A DNA stretch of 64,000 nucleotides from Alitta virens (taxonomy: Eukaryota > Annelida > Polychaeta > Phyllodocida > Nereididae): positions 19,720,058 to 19,784,057 of the forward strand of contig OW028575.1 in NCBI GenBank assembly GCA_932294295.1, in the 5' to 3' direction. Below the pieces are notes generated by a model. It searched no databases. It saw only the letters and a program-made list of their open reading frames with translations, and was not told the DNA's origin. The translations under genes and the position numbers were made by a program. Shown piece after piece: positions 1 to 11,126 of this stretch. How positions within the stretch are numbered: the first letter of the stretch is position 1; every line of letters begins with the position of its first letter.

Positions 1-700
1 GGGCATTGTACTTCCTTGATAAGGCAACCAATAGCTAGCTGAGTACTTCCACTACCAGAGCAAGCAGCATTGAATGTGGTATGTCCAGAAATTTAACAAG
101 TACATTTTTGATTGATTCTGCTGTTTTGATAATTTCTAGTGTTACCTTGTCTTTAAAGAAAGACCAATGAATCAGTTTAAACAATTTGCAATTATAAATC
201 TTCAAGCACATCCCTCTAATAGTGGCAAACACAAACTAGCCTGTTACTTCCTCAAAAAGGCAACAGTATGCCCATCTGTTACTTCCAATAAAGGCAACCA
301 ATGATGGGCATTGTACTTCCTTAATAAGGCAACCAATAGCTAGCCGAGTACTTCCACTACCAGAGCAATCAGCATTGAACGTGGCATGTCCAGAAATTTT
401 ACAAGTACATTTTTGATTGATTCTGCTGTTTTGATAATTTCCATTGTTTCAGTTTAAACAATTTGCAATTATAAATCTTCAAGCACATCCCTCTAATAGT
501 GGCAACCACAAACTAGCCTGTTACTTCCTCAAAAAGGCAACAGTATGCCCTTCTGTTACTTCCCATAAGGGCAAGCAATAATGGGCATTTTACTTTCTTA
601 ATAAGGCAACAAATAGCTTGCGTACTTTAATACCAGAGGAAGCAGCATGGGATGTACCTTTTATTTTATAGATAATTTTTGATTGATTCTGGTTTTTTAG
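1..700. repeat. Diverged tandem repeat, about 300-bp unit, three copies
   Basis: Three units start with GGGCATTNTACTTYCTTRAT at positions 1, 306 and 583. Each continues with a block reading about 'aaggcaaccaatagctagc', then 'gtacttccactaccagag', then 'tttttgattgattctg'. The second unit lacks roughly 25-30 bases present in the first, and the third is more diverged and incomplete. The array runs off the left edge, so the true copy number is unknown. No coding potential is convincing here. Confidence 0.75.
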
Positions 701-1033
701 TAGTATCCTGCCCCCAAAGAATCACCAATGCATCAGGGGGAGCTGCATGCTGGTCTTCTATCCCTTTGTGACATCACTATTTCACTCAATGACCTGATTG
801 TATAATTACATCATCAGAAGGGCAACCATTAACTGGCAGGGAAATTTTACTTCCTTAATAAAGCAACTAATGCAACTAATGAGCCATATAGTACACTGCA
901 ACTGATTTATGATAAAGTGATACACCCTGTCAACTGCTGCTTATCTCACTTAGGTGCAAACTAATTATGAGTTCAAAAACACATTTCTCCCAACCAAAAG
1001 AAATGCAACCTATTAAAGTTGCTGGTTACATAC
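701..1033. other. No gene recognised
   Basis: AT-rich sequence with no recognisable exon or mobile element. It would lie downstream of, or in an intron of, the tentative minus-strand gene at 1034-1603. Confidence 0.4.
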
Positions 1034-1603
1034 CTACTCTGCTGATGTCTAGAAGTTCTTGTTGTACAGTTTGGTGGGTATTTACCCTGAAAATACATAA
1101 TCAATTAGAAAGGTTTAACTTTACTTTGAAAGGTAGGTAATCTTATTTAATTAGCAAAGTCTGTACTGGATCTATTTGTAAAAATCACTTTGTTGAAACA
1201 GATATTAAAATATTAACTATGTATATTACCACATGTTTACAGGTGATATTCACAATTTGCAATATTAAACATAAAACTCTTGCAAATTTGCATTAAAATG
1301 ATTGATGTGGCAGTCATAATATGCAATATTTAGTGATTGTACTGAAAAGGGTAACTCTAACCTTGCACCAAATCTCTGCTAAGTTTGACGTTAATGATAG
1401 CAGGTGCTCCATAGTCATCAAAAGTTATTTTCTGTTGTCTTTCATGGAGTTTTTTTTCCAGTGTCTCCATAGAGATAGGATACTTCCATTTTCGTGTTTC
1501 ATGGCAGTGCTTGTATTTTGTCATGGTTCCTGTAGATCCTCTGCTTTGCAGCTTTGGTCTATCAATCATGGTTAAGGTTTCTTTCAGCTTCATGTATCAC
1601 ATC
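1034..1603 (-). CDS. Tentative two exons of an unknown protein (start exon plus small internal exon)
   Basis: On the minus strand a good acceptor (polypyrimidine then TTGCAG) opens an exon at 1603. An in-frame TGA lies a few bases upstream of an ATG at 1593-1591, which fits a true start codon. The ATG opens about 75 codons (beginning MKLKETLTMIDRPK, later ITFDDYGAPAIINVKL) and ends near a possible donor at 1362/1361 or 1369/1368. A second candidate exon, 1086-1034, has a TTTTCAG acceptor and a strong GTATGT donor. Phase 0 from the 1369 donor keeps the frame open; the 1362 donor would give an immediate stop. The protein is basic and hydrophilic, without a signal peptide or membrane segment, and I do not recognise it. 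Further exons would lie below 1034, possibly off the window. Splice sites and composition are the only support. Confidence 0.35.
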
Positions 1604-2499
1604 CTGCAAGAGTAATCAATTTTTATTAGAACTCTGTACTTTTTTATGCAATTTCTGTTCGAAAGTAGCTCCCAAATGGTCCATTGTGCAACAAAAAGTC
1701 AAGGTCAGAGAGAAATAGGCTAGATATCAACTTGTATTGTGGATGGCATGAAAGTATGGTGTTAATTTTACCTTTTCTAAGAGTTTCATTCATGTACATT
1801 CATGAACAGTCAGTAGATTATCTGCGCCAGCCATTTTGCTATTATTGTCATTTTTCAATGTAATTCCAATCAGAGAGAATCACTGCTTTTCTTTTTCCCA
1901 ACATTTATATCACTCCCTCCCTTCTCTACTTTGTAAAACCGTTTGACAGTACAGCTGCTGACATCTAGGGTTAATTCAAAAAGAGAAATATCTGTGAATT
2001 GACAGGTGTGAGCATCTTAGTTTACATTGCAAAGCAACGGCCATCAAGTGTGCTCTACCCCTGTAGTCATTGGTCAGTCTGACGCAAAGGTATTCAGCAG
2101 TTTCTACAACCCCAATCACCTTATATGGTATGTGGCGCTAATTGCCGACCCCGGGGTAATCAACAAATTTTAATATTTTTTCCAGATTTTTAATTATTAT
2201 GAAAAAAAAGAAGATGGATGAAACAAATGTCAAATGAAGCTCAAAAGTGAAATTACTATAATTTAGATATATCATTGGCAAATGATGTAAGGATCATTAA
2301 TACGAGAGTTTGAAAGAGTACCAAATTTTTATATTTTCCTTATTATATAAAATTATCGGAAATTAATCATTATGAAACCCCTAAAAGGTATCTCTACACT
2401 ATTTTAGACATATTCTTATTAAGTTGTGTATGCATGTAGGTGTAGTAGTTTTTGAGTCTTTCTATAGAAACGGAAAGTTTTATGTTTTTTTTCCTTTCT
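1604..2499. other. AT-rich intergenic or intronic DNA, nothing recognised
   Basis: No convincing exon, structured RNA or mobile-element end is visible. From about 2440 the sequence begins to resemble the dispersed repeat described at 2500-4990. Confidence 0.4.
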
Positions 2500-2869
2500 C
2501 TGAAATTAGTCAATGTGACTATCCAAATGCACAGCAAAGCTATATAGAGTAATAACATATAAAATGTTGTTATGGTAAGTGCGTTAATGCTAGAGTTCTA
2601 TTCTGGAAATACAATTTAACAATTTTTTTTCAGATTTTCCATAATTATGTAATCAGCATATGAATATCAAAATTAAGTTTTTGAAAAGTGCAAATACTAT
2701 CATTTATATATGTAATTGGTACTTTTTTATTCATGTCAGGTAAGTAGTGTCTTTTGCATGGAGGTTTGAAAAAGAAGGAATTTTCCCTATTTTGTCCTAA
2801 TTGGCTAATATGGGTACAAAGTCCAATCTACTAATGTGGATTTTCTATAAAGTTTCTTGAATTTTCTAG

Positions 2870-2980
2870 ATGGCTACTGGCAGAATGGTGCAATCCCATT
2901 GGTTGCACAGGTTCCCGCCCTAAATTCTGATTAGTTGAGCAAGGGTCCCAAAGCAGCAGGCAATTTATAATGTATTTATT
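2870..2980. repeat. Short duplicated block, copy A
   Basis: A block reading 'ggctactggcagaatggtgc' followed by CATTGGTTG, a CCCGCCCT motif and CTGATTAGTTGA is repeated, diverged, at 5350-5450. CCAAT-like (ATTGG) boxes and a CCCGCCC box are kept in both, but I cannot tell whether that means promoter activity or only common descent. Confidence 0.5.
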
Positions 2981-3784
2981 CCTTCAGTAGCCAGCTAAAG
3001 TAATCAGCGTGTGGAAAATATTTTGACTAATGAAAGCATGAAAATGGGTGTGTTGGGTAAGTTTCTTTACAAAATAAACTTTTTAGATTTCTATTTAGTT
3101 GTATATAGTCTTTATACAAGTAAATAGAAACCTTAAATGTTTATTTAGTATGACATTATACCCAACATCTTTATATGGCATAACATTGCTGCTGAATTTC
3201 ATATCTTAGTTGTAGATTAGTTAAGGGAACATGCTATTGTTGATAATTCTGGCAAACTGAATATTCCGTATTGTGCATACAATCTTTGAAACAGAAAAAT
3301 TAAATGGCTATACAGTACTTTTGATACACACTTGGCTTCACTCTGAATAGAATGGATTGCTATTAATTAAATATTTTCATACTTAGAATATAATGAAAAA
3401 CTTAAAGTTAAAAAAATAGAACATCTTGGACTCTCATTAGCATTGCGTAACAGGCTATATAGGCCAAGTAGCAATTGTTTTGGTTCATTGCACACACTAC
3501 ATAAACACTCAAGAAATATTTTTCCAAATTTTCTAAATCATAGCTGAGATATGTCCGTGTGACTATCAAAAGGCACCACTAGGCCATATGGTGTGTTACT
3601 GTATAAAATTTCATTTTTATTCAAATCCTGTTGCTCCATTTTTCTGCTATTTTAGCAAAACTAAATATTTCAATTTTGCACTTGCTGTTGCTACATTTCT
3701 GTGGTAGTACATACTACTCATACTGCTTCTAATGTCGAATTCAAGAACCCACATTGTCTAGATTGAGCAAAATTAATAAATATA

Positions 3785-3905
3785 AAATGTAGTGGACTGC
3801 ACAAGTCTTATCATCTCATCATTATGTCTGCCAGTGGCAGCTGGCCATATAAACTGAGTAAGCTTCAGGTTCAGTAGCATTGGGACATTGAAACAGTGTA
3901 AAGAA
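3785..3905 (+). mobile_element. SINE 3' fragment
   Basis: Shares with the body of the SINE at 20418-20700 the blocks CTTAT..TCATCTCATCA, TCTGCC..TGGCAGCTGG and GCTTCAGG..CAGTAGCA, then a TTGAAAC/GTTGAAG block. The tRNA-like head is missing, so this is a 5'-truncated or decayed copy lying inside the dispersed repeat. Confidence 0.5.
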
Positions 3906-5344
3906 GATGCATAGTTATAAATACATTAGTGCATTAGTATTAAGAGTTCAGCTCTGGAAATGAAAGTGTAACACCCACCCTCCTGCTTGTCGGACCAAAG
4001 AGACAAGAGTAGTAGTAGTACTCTTGTCTCCATGGTCAGACAAACACTGAACATGCTGAACAGTTATAATGATGCCTGTATGCCATGTGGGATTCGCAGA
4101 GGGTTTTGTTGCAGCGCAGCCTATGTTTTTATTTTATTGTTGATTTTATATAAAATTTTTAATTGTTATTAATTTTAAACATCATTTACCACTGTTTACT
4201 CGATTTCTTATTTCATGTACTGTGAGCAGTATTCTTTGGAATTGGTGCTTTATAAGTTATATAACAATAATAAATAATAACTCTTGCAAAATTTTCTGAA
4301 ATTTTCGAAAATGAAACTCATGTTGGTCCTTTATAAGGCATTGTTAGCCAAAAATGATTACTGTGGTAACCAACTTTCTATATATAAATAGTATAAGGAA
4401 AATGGTTTTTCTTCCGTAATTTTGTGTTTTCTTATCACAAATAATAAAAATTTGTCCCATTCATCACTTTCATTATGATTCAAGTAAAAAAAAGTTTCAA
4501 TCTTTCAAAAATCCATCAAAATTATAAATTTCTATACATTTTAGTACAGCAAAACATTTCATCTTTTATATTTAAATTAGTTGGTCATGTGACCTGTTAT
4601 GTCAGCTATTACTGTATCAGGAAGGTCAGTAACAGGGTTGACATTTAGGGAAATTTTATGAAAGAATTGTCAAGTTTCTAATTTTGACAAACTCTTTTGT
4701 TATTGTTTGGAAAACCATGTGCTCCAAATAAATATTCAGTTAGTTTCATTATAAACGGTCCGTCAAATTGAGTCTAGACAAAGCTGTAATTGCTGGCTAC
4801 TCAAAACCGGATCTAATGTACATATTTATGATATATTACATTAATTTCCTACATTTGCAAATGTTTACACTTCTCTGGTGACTATTAGCTATAGAAGTGG
4901 ACAGAAGCAGCATGTTTAGATCACAGTCAGGTATAGGTCGCTACAGCTGTCTAGAGTCAACCGTTTTTTATAAAACTAACTGTACATGTATGCAATATTT
5001 ATAGTAGTATTTGTCCAGAAAATAAAAGCTTACATCCCTCACATACAATCTGCTATTCTAATTATAAGCAAACTTCTGTCTGAAACATCTAATTTCTATA
5101 TCATGTTATAATTACATTGTAAATCTACTTAGAGCCTTCTGGTGATCTTCAACATATGTCTTCATGTCAAATGCAGGTTTTGTCCTGAAAAGACAACACA
5201 GCAGTTTCCATTTACTTAATGCAGGTTTCAAAAATATACTATTTCCTTTTGAAAGCCATAAAGATTATTATTTTTATAAATCAGGGGCCGATTTGAAGGT
5301 GTTGAGTGAGGGAATAGTGGATTTGTACAGAAGCTTCTTGATAT

Positions 5345-5450
5345 TTCCACCAGGTGGCTACAGCAGAATACTGCAATTCTATTGGCTGAAAAGGTCCCGC
5401 CCTTGACTCTGATTGGCTGACGCAAAGTGTATCCTAGCAGCAGCATTTTT
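5345..5450. repeat. Short duplicated block, copy B
   Basis: Diverged copy of 2870-2980, with the blocks 'ggctacagcagaatactgca', CTATTGGCTG, GGTCCCGCCC and CTCTGATTGGCTGACG. The ATTGG boxes are better preserved here. No clear exon follows it. Confidence 0.5.
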
Positions 5451-7959
5451 AGTGCATTTTAATGAATATTTGAAATCTTATCATTTAGTTGATTATTTTT
5501 ATTTCCCAGAGAAAATGTATTTATGGATACAGTTAGATATGACCTACTATGTCTGAAAAGCAAAATGATTAATAAGAACCTTATGTCGATCTGCTGCTCA
5601 GTGAAAAAATTCTAAAGTCTTGATTGCCACAGGAATATTCCATAATTTCACCCCATAACAACTGAACATGTCTTGAACAACTAACATAGTTTGGTGAAGT
5701 CCTTCAACCAACTTTGTGTATCATAACAGGTGCGACTAATACCTCGTTCTAACTTTCACTCAAAATTGGCTGAGTGGTAATGATTTCAGGACTGGATTAA
5801 CACATAAGCAGACTAAGCACATGTTTAGGTCACCAAGGATCGGGGGGCACCTTAGTTGAGTGAAAAATAATTATGAATAAACAGATAAATAATGAATAAT
5901 ACAGTGACTGCCTAGAAGTTTACACATAACTGCATGATTCATGGGCACCAAATGATGTCTAGGAAGAGCATTGATGACAATTGATGCTCTTTCAACAAAG
6001 TATTACATTTATGGTAAAGGTTTTAGCAGAGAGTGGGGACCTTGAGACAATTTTTAAACATTTTGTACGACCAGGCTAACAATTAAATTTGATTGTTGTA
6101 TGTCCCAGAAAAAATTATTAATGAAAAGTATAAGCCAAGATCGAAGCTCCATGCGATAACTAAATAATTGAAGCTGGAAAAACAACTGTGGAAAGATCAC
6201 AACTAAGTCTTCATTGAATCGGCTTAGCTTACCACCAAATAGATATTATAGAACCAACTTGATTTTGGGACCCACTGGATCATTAAACTGTTTAATCACA
6301 ATTCTAAAATAAAGACTACCGAAATGTAAGACGTTTCCGGTGATTCCCATAAGTTTGTATCAATGAAGTGTAGTGACTGAAGTATATGTTTAATATATTA
6401 TTGTAGAAAGTTCCACTATATTTGCAAATATAATTAAAAAAATAAAAAGTAAATATCGTAACGTCCTCTTCAAACAGTAGCTCACCTGGAATACCCAGGG
6501 TAGCTGCCCCTACCCCCCAAATAAAACAGAAGCCCCCATCCCCCACATCAAGCAGGCTATTATTTTCAGTACATACCATTTTTTGGTGTCCATCATTGCC
6601 CCCTAAAAATAGAAGCCCAATTAAGGCCCTGCTGCGATGCTCTATAAAAAAACTAGAAGGGAGGGCTTTTATATGAGTAAATACATTATTGTGTTATTAA
6701 TATTCATTCGCTCAAACTGCACCAACAGTTGAGCTTGGGATGGGGGTACCTTCTGCCGGGAGTGCTTAGGACTACCCGGGACAAAATCTAATCTGAGATG
6801 ATTACGTAATCATATATTTGACTCTCACAACTTGTTGAGCTGATCATATATTTACGAAGCAACAACTGCAGATGGCGCACAAGGTCTTTGTGTCTCAGCG
6901 CGCCACCTAGTGGGAATATAAGAAATTCTGGCAAATCAGTTACTAAACCAGGCAACTGTAGGCACACAAGTATCGTTTTATTTGAGTCCCATAAAATAAA
7001 TGTTTATTTATTAGAGTCAAATAAACAGCCTCTTTGAAAATTATTAGCCAATAAGGCAAGAATATTGCATAATTTCATTAAACTGCATGCTTACTCTATT
7101 CGTTAATTCTAAGGCAAAAACGAATACAAATCTGTTTTGAATCTTTGGTTTTATTTCCATTGCAGAACTATCACGTGAAATACAGGCGGGTTGATCTGCA
7201 TTCCATATCACACAGAATGACATTAATACATTGCCAATAGGAGAGACCCAAGGAAGCCCGTGACTTTGCCATGTCCAAATAAGGACGAAATGCGTACGGC
7301 CGAAAACATGCTGGAGCGACTACAGTTGACTTGACAGATTAACACATACCTTAAAATCGAACAAAAACTGACAGAGCCATGCAAAAAAATATAAGCTAAG
7401 CACCCGGCCACCTCGTCTGATCTGTCATTAAAGATCAGGGACTCGTGTGGTTTTCCTATAATACATACCTTCACACACATGAGGTATTTTGATATGAAAC
7501 ACTACAAAAATTAAATTATTAATATCAGAACATACATTTCTGTTAGTCTAGCAGGTTAAAAAGTTGCTTAGCTCCAGAAACTTCCAAAATGCCTCACATT
7601 GGTGTTGGTTTCAAAATTGGTATGAAGGAACCAAAACAGTTTTGAGTCAAAATATACACAATGACAATCAAGACAATGTCATATTACTGTGTCATCTTTG
7701 AACGAAATGCCAGGTCAAAGAACCCCAATTTAGGCAATTAGGCAATTGACACATGTATTGAGCATTTGCTGTATTCTCTACACCCATTCTTTGTATCATT
7801 CAAAATGCTAATAGCAATTGACATAACGGCCATGGCAGTTGGCAGAATGAGTAGAAATGAATTGCAATAAAGATCATCCAAACAATGTATATATCATGGT
7901 CAAAAATATTGACCACACCATTCAAGTCATGAACATACACAGAGCACATTTTCGCTGCC
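5451..7959. other. No gene recognised
   Basis: AT-rich sequence. The open frames here (for example 7480-7223 on the minus strand) have no recognisable motif, no convincing splice context and biased composition. No inverted-repeat element with clear ends was seen. Confidence 0.4.
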
Positions 7960-8606
7960 AGAGAACTGTCTTCTCAGACGTATATCTCGCTTAATATTTG
8001 GTCTTTTTTTCAATCTGAAATTCTGTGTGGAATAAGTATGAGTTCGACTATAATTCAATATTTATTTGACAAAAATCGGATTAATATTAATGGAGCAGCA
8101 GCCGCCGCCAGACAACCGTCTTCTCAGACGAATATCTCGCTTAATATTTGGTATATTTTCGATCCGAAAACACGTATGGAATCAGTATGATCTTATTTGA
8201 CAAGAATCGGACTAATATTAAGGGGAGCAGCAGCCTTTTAAAGTATATACAACCCCTACGCTGATGCTGACGCTGGTAGCAGTCGGCGAGTTACTCCTAC
8301 AACTCGGCGGATTACTCCTGGAAGCCGTCGAGTTACTCCTACTACCTGTCGGCTTACTTCTAGTGACTCGTAGAACCCTCCGAGTGACCCGTAGAACCCT
8401 CCGAGTGACCTGTAGAACCCGGCGAGTGACCGGAGTCACCCGCCGAGTCACCCGCCGAGTCACCCGCCGAGTCACCCGCCGAGTCACCCATAGAACCCTT
8501 TTTGCTGCCAGAATCTGTCGCCAACCCGGCGAAAAAAGCTGTTGCATAACCGTTACGTCATACTACGGCTTCACTACGGCAAAACCGGCTATGTGAGAGG
8601 GGGGCT
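7960..8606 (+). mobile_element. Harbinger-type MITE, left end truncated, with internal duplication
   Basis: The right end reads CTATGTGAGAGGGGGGCT followed by TAA, the same terminus as the element at 8722-9258 and related to the Harbinger end at 36815. The interior has a roughly 140-bp block starting GTCTTCTCAGACG that occurs twice (about 7970 and 8108); its homologue is at 56485-56610. Next comes a GC-rich array of CGAGT-type repeats (8275-8490) made of units such as CACCCGCCGAGT. No matching left terminal repeat is visible, so this copy looks truncated or rearranged. The long R/V/T-rich reading frames across the array are repeat artefacts. Confidence 0.65.
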
Positions 8607-8721
8607 TAAGCGTAAACGCGCTGTTGCATGGAAATTCTTATCAATGGACTTCAACGCTGACAAAGTGCATCATTCCTGCCTTTAGATCAAAGTCGCGATA
8701 TGAACATACTTCGCCTTGTTA

Positions 8722-9258
8722 AGCCCCCCGTCTCACATAGCGGGTTTTGCCGTAGTGAAGCCGTAGTATGACGTAACGGTTATGCAACAGCTTTTTCGCC
8801 AGGTTGGCGACAGATTCTGGCGGCAAAAAGGGTTCTATGGGTGACTCGGCGGGTTCTATGGGTGACTCGGCGGGTTCTAGGGGTGACTCGGCGGGTTCTA
8901 CGGGTCACTCGGCGGGTTCTACGGGTCACTCGGAGGGTTCTACGGGTCACTAGAAGTAAGCCGACGGGTAGTAGGAGTAACTTGACGGCTTCCAGGAGTA
9001 ATCCGCCGAGTAACTCGCCGACTGCTGTCAGCATCAGCGTAGGGGTTATATATACTTTAAAAGGCTGCTGCTCCTCTAATATTAGTCCGATTCTCGTTTT
9101 TTTTTTTTTCGTTTTGGCCCGAGTCCGAGGAGAGACTCGACGAGTATCGCCGAGAATTGCCGGTTTGCCGTCGGCTTGAACCCGAGAATCGCATTGCGTA
9201 ACAGTTACGTCATACTACGGCTTCACTAAGGCAAAACTGGGTATGTGAGAGGGGGGCT
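8722..9258 (-). mobile_element. Harbinger-type MITE, complete, with TTA target duplication
   Basis: A 537-bp non-autonomous element. It starts AGCCCCCCGTCTCACATAG and ends CTATGTGAGAGGGGGGCT-like (one variant base), giving imperfect terminal inverted repeats of about 60 bp that extend through the TGACGTAACGGTTATG region. TTA flanks it on both sides (8719-8721 and 9259-9261), the target duplication typical of PIF/Harbinger. The interior carries GACTCGGCGGGTTCTA-type tandem units. It lies head-to-head with the element at 7960-8606, separated by about 115 bp. No coding capacity; it would depend on a transposase supplied in trans. Confidence 0.8.
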
Positions 9259-9261
9259 TTA

Positions 9262-10772
9262 GCTGTCATGCAAAATTCTTTTAAACTTCTCAGGTTATAC
9301 AACATTGTTTACAAAAAATTTCAGCCCTCAGTCCCTCAACTTTGCATTACAAATCATGAATACATCTACAATCATTGGGACGAAAATTTTAAAATACCAC
9401 TGGACAACTCGAGTAGAGTCAGAAGCTACAACTGACCCTTTTCTCCTGTCTGAAGCCACTCTGCAATGTGTCTATGTGGAAAATCTTTAGTAGACCATAT
9501 TGCCTTTCAGATTGGTTCAATCCTGAGCATCGTCCTCATTTGGGTGTTGATTGCAATGCAGCGGTAAACACTTTACTAGTACTATATTAAACAGTAATGT
9601 TTATCGCTATTACCACAGGCTTTCGCCAACGTGATAGCGCTGTGTCAGCTCTTAGGCCTATCTTTATGAATGGCATAATAAGCTGAAAATGTGGCAGATG
9701 TGGGTGACCTCTGTTTTGTTACCTGCGCTTGGATACTTGCTAGGAAGAGGGCTCTTCCCTGTGAGCAACCATCTGTAACTTTGATGTATATTAATAGAGT
9801 ATTTGGTAAATAAAAAAGGTGAGAAATTTCCCAGCAGATACTCCATAGGGAATGCATAAAGAAATCCCACTGAGCAATTCCCTAATCCATGTCGTTGAAC
9901 GAGCTACAGGCAAGGAGAATCCGATACGTTATTCAATCATGTGCGATGAGACTGGTCAGTGCTTGCTGCCAGTCAAATATTACATGTAATCATAGTAACA
10001 ATAACACAGACCAACACCTTAATACTACGAGGTAAAACAAAATCAGCATTAGGATATATTCCACCAGCACAATGATAGGTAAACAATCATTCCTCGGGAT
10101 TTGCAATTACGCACATCCTGAAAACTCGACTATTTTGTCTAGCCGACTCTTAAGGATTTAAGGTTGTCAGATTAGACAGATTAGATTTCGTTGGAAACGC
10201 AGAACAGTGGCTAAAATTACGCAATTATTTTGAAATACATGTTGCATACTGAACTCTTGAAGCCATGGTATTCTACCCGCAACAAAAGGCATATGTGATA
10301 TATTTTTGTTATAAACTACATAACATGAAGGCTCCACAAATTCTTAACTTTTTCTAGTCATGACCAGTTTAAGTTAGTTCATGTGTATATATTTTAATCA
10401 TGGCCACACGTGTCACAATTTGTGCAATGTGAATATGATGTAAACCTTATCTGCAAGGTGTCATGAATTCTGCGAGAGTGGCTTACATTGCAGCATCAAT
10501 GACAGTACCCTCGCGTATCACTATATCCGTGAACAATAATGTGCTCCTCTCCGGAGAAAATACATCACAAGAAGACAATCGTATAATTACAAGCTAATCG
10601 AAGCAGACTGGAACGCTGGTCCTGGAAATTGCAAATGTCATTCATCTCGAAGAATTAAGTGCACTGTTCTGTGAGAACATAAGCTCCTTAACCCAATCAC
10701 TACCAGTTTTTTCGCCATGCATTGGATGCAGCAAAACTCAATATATATTTAGTATAAGAGTCGAGATATTTG
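9262..10772. other. No gene recognised
   Basis: Ordinary AT-rich sequence without recognisable exons or mobile-element ends. The small open frames at 9305-9490 and 9645-9870 have no identifiable motifs. Confidence 0.4.
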
Positions 10773-10897
10773 AAGGTCATATCATGGGTTGATGTAGTAT
10801 ATCCTTGATATACTCCCCCGAGACTCTTCCGGTCAAGGGAATATGGTCGAGGGGGAGTATAGCAGGGGTGTACTGCATCAACCCATGGTATGACCTT
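10773..10897. mobile_element. Short palindromic hairpin element (MITE-like)
   Basis: A 125-bp near-palindrome. The left arm begins AAGGTCATATCATGGGTTGA and the right arm ends TCAACCCATGGTATGACCTT. The inner part pairs TACTCCCCCGA with TCGAGGGGGAGTA. Length and structure suggest a foldback MITE; target duplication not clear. Confidence 0.6.
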
Positions 10898-11046
10898 TTA
10901 ATGCCATGCCTCAGACTTTTTATAATCTTTATTATTATATACATATTTTAACATCAGTATACTCTCTTATACAGCAAACTTTTCCTTTGTATATTCCCAG
11001 GAAAAGTCTTGTATATGGGAGAAAATGCACCTATGCATGGGATAAT

Positions 11047-11126
11047 ATAATAAAACCCACCACCTTGGTGGATCAGCTCATTGAAACCCATTAGCTAATC
11101 CACCACTGTGGTTCGGTTTTATTTAT
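11047..11126. repeat. Small inverted repeat around GGTGGAT
   Basis: AAACCCACCACCTTGGTGGAT is mirrored, with mismatches, by ATCCACCACTGTGGTTCGGTTT about 30 bases later. Each arm also contains its own small self-complementary CCACC..GGTGG. It could be a decayed foldback element. Confidence 0.4.

Larger units (their letters stand above)
2500..4990 (+). repeat. Long dispersed repeat, copy 1 (empty-site copy)
   Basis: Several blocks match, in the same order, the sequence around the Harbinger element at 31.2-38.5 kb. One block contains 'gcatgaaaatgggtgtgttg' (about 3036 versus 31639). Another covers the 'gggaacatgctattg' region (3226 versus 31899), and a third the 'cccaccctcctgc' region (3974 versus 37268). 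A fourth is the 'gatgcctgtatgccatgtgg' block (4072 versus 37628). The last, near the end, contains 'gtggacagaagcag' (4896 versus 38347). A weaker third copy is near 45050-45600. At 3268-3270 this copy has the uninterrupted site (GTA) where copy 2 holds a 4.9-kb transposon. No open reading frame of note; it may be an old non-autonomous element or a segmental duplication. Confidence 0.65.

Noticed and set aside
8218..9179. Several 84-112-codon frames rich in RRVT/TRRV repeats
   Set aside because: They translate the CGAGT tandem array inside MITEs, on both strands, with no other protein features.
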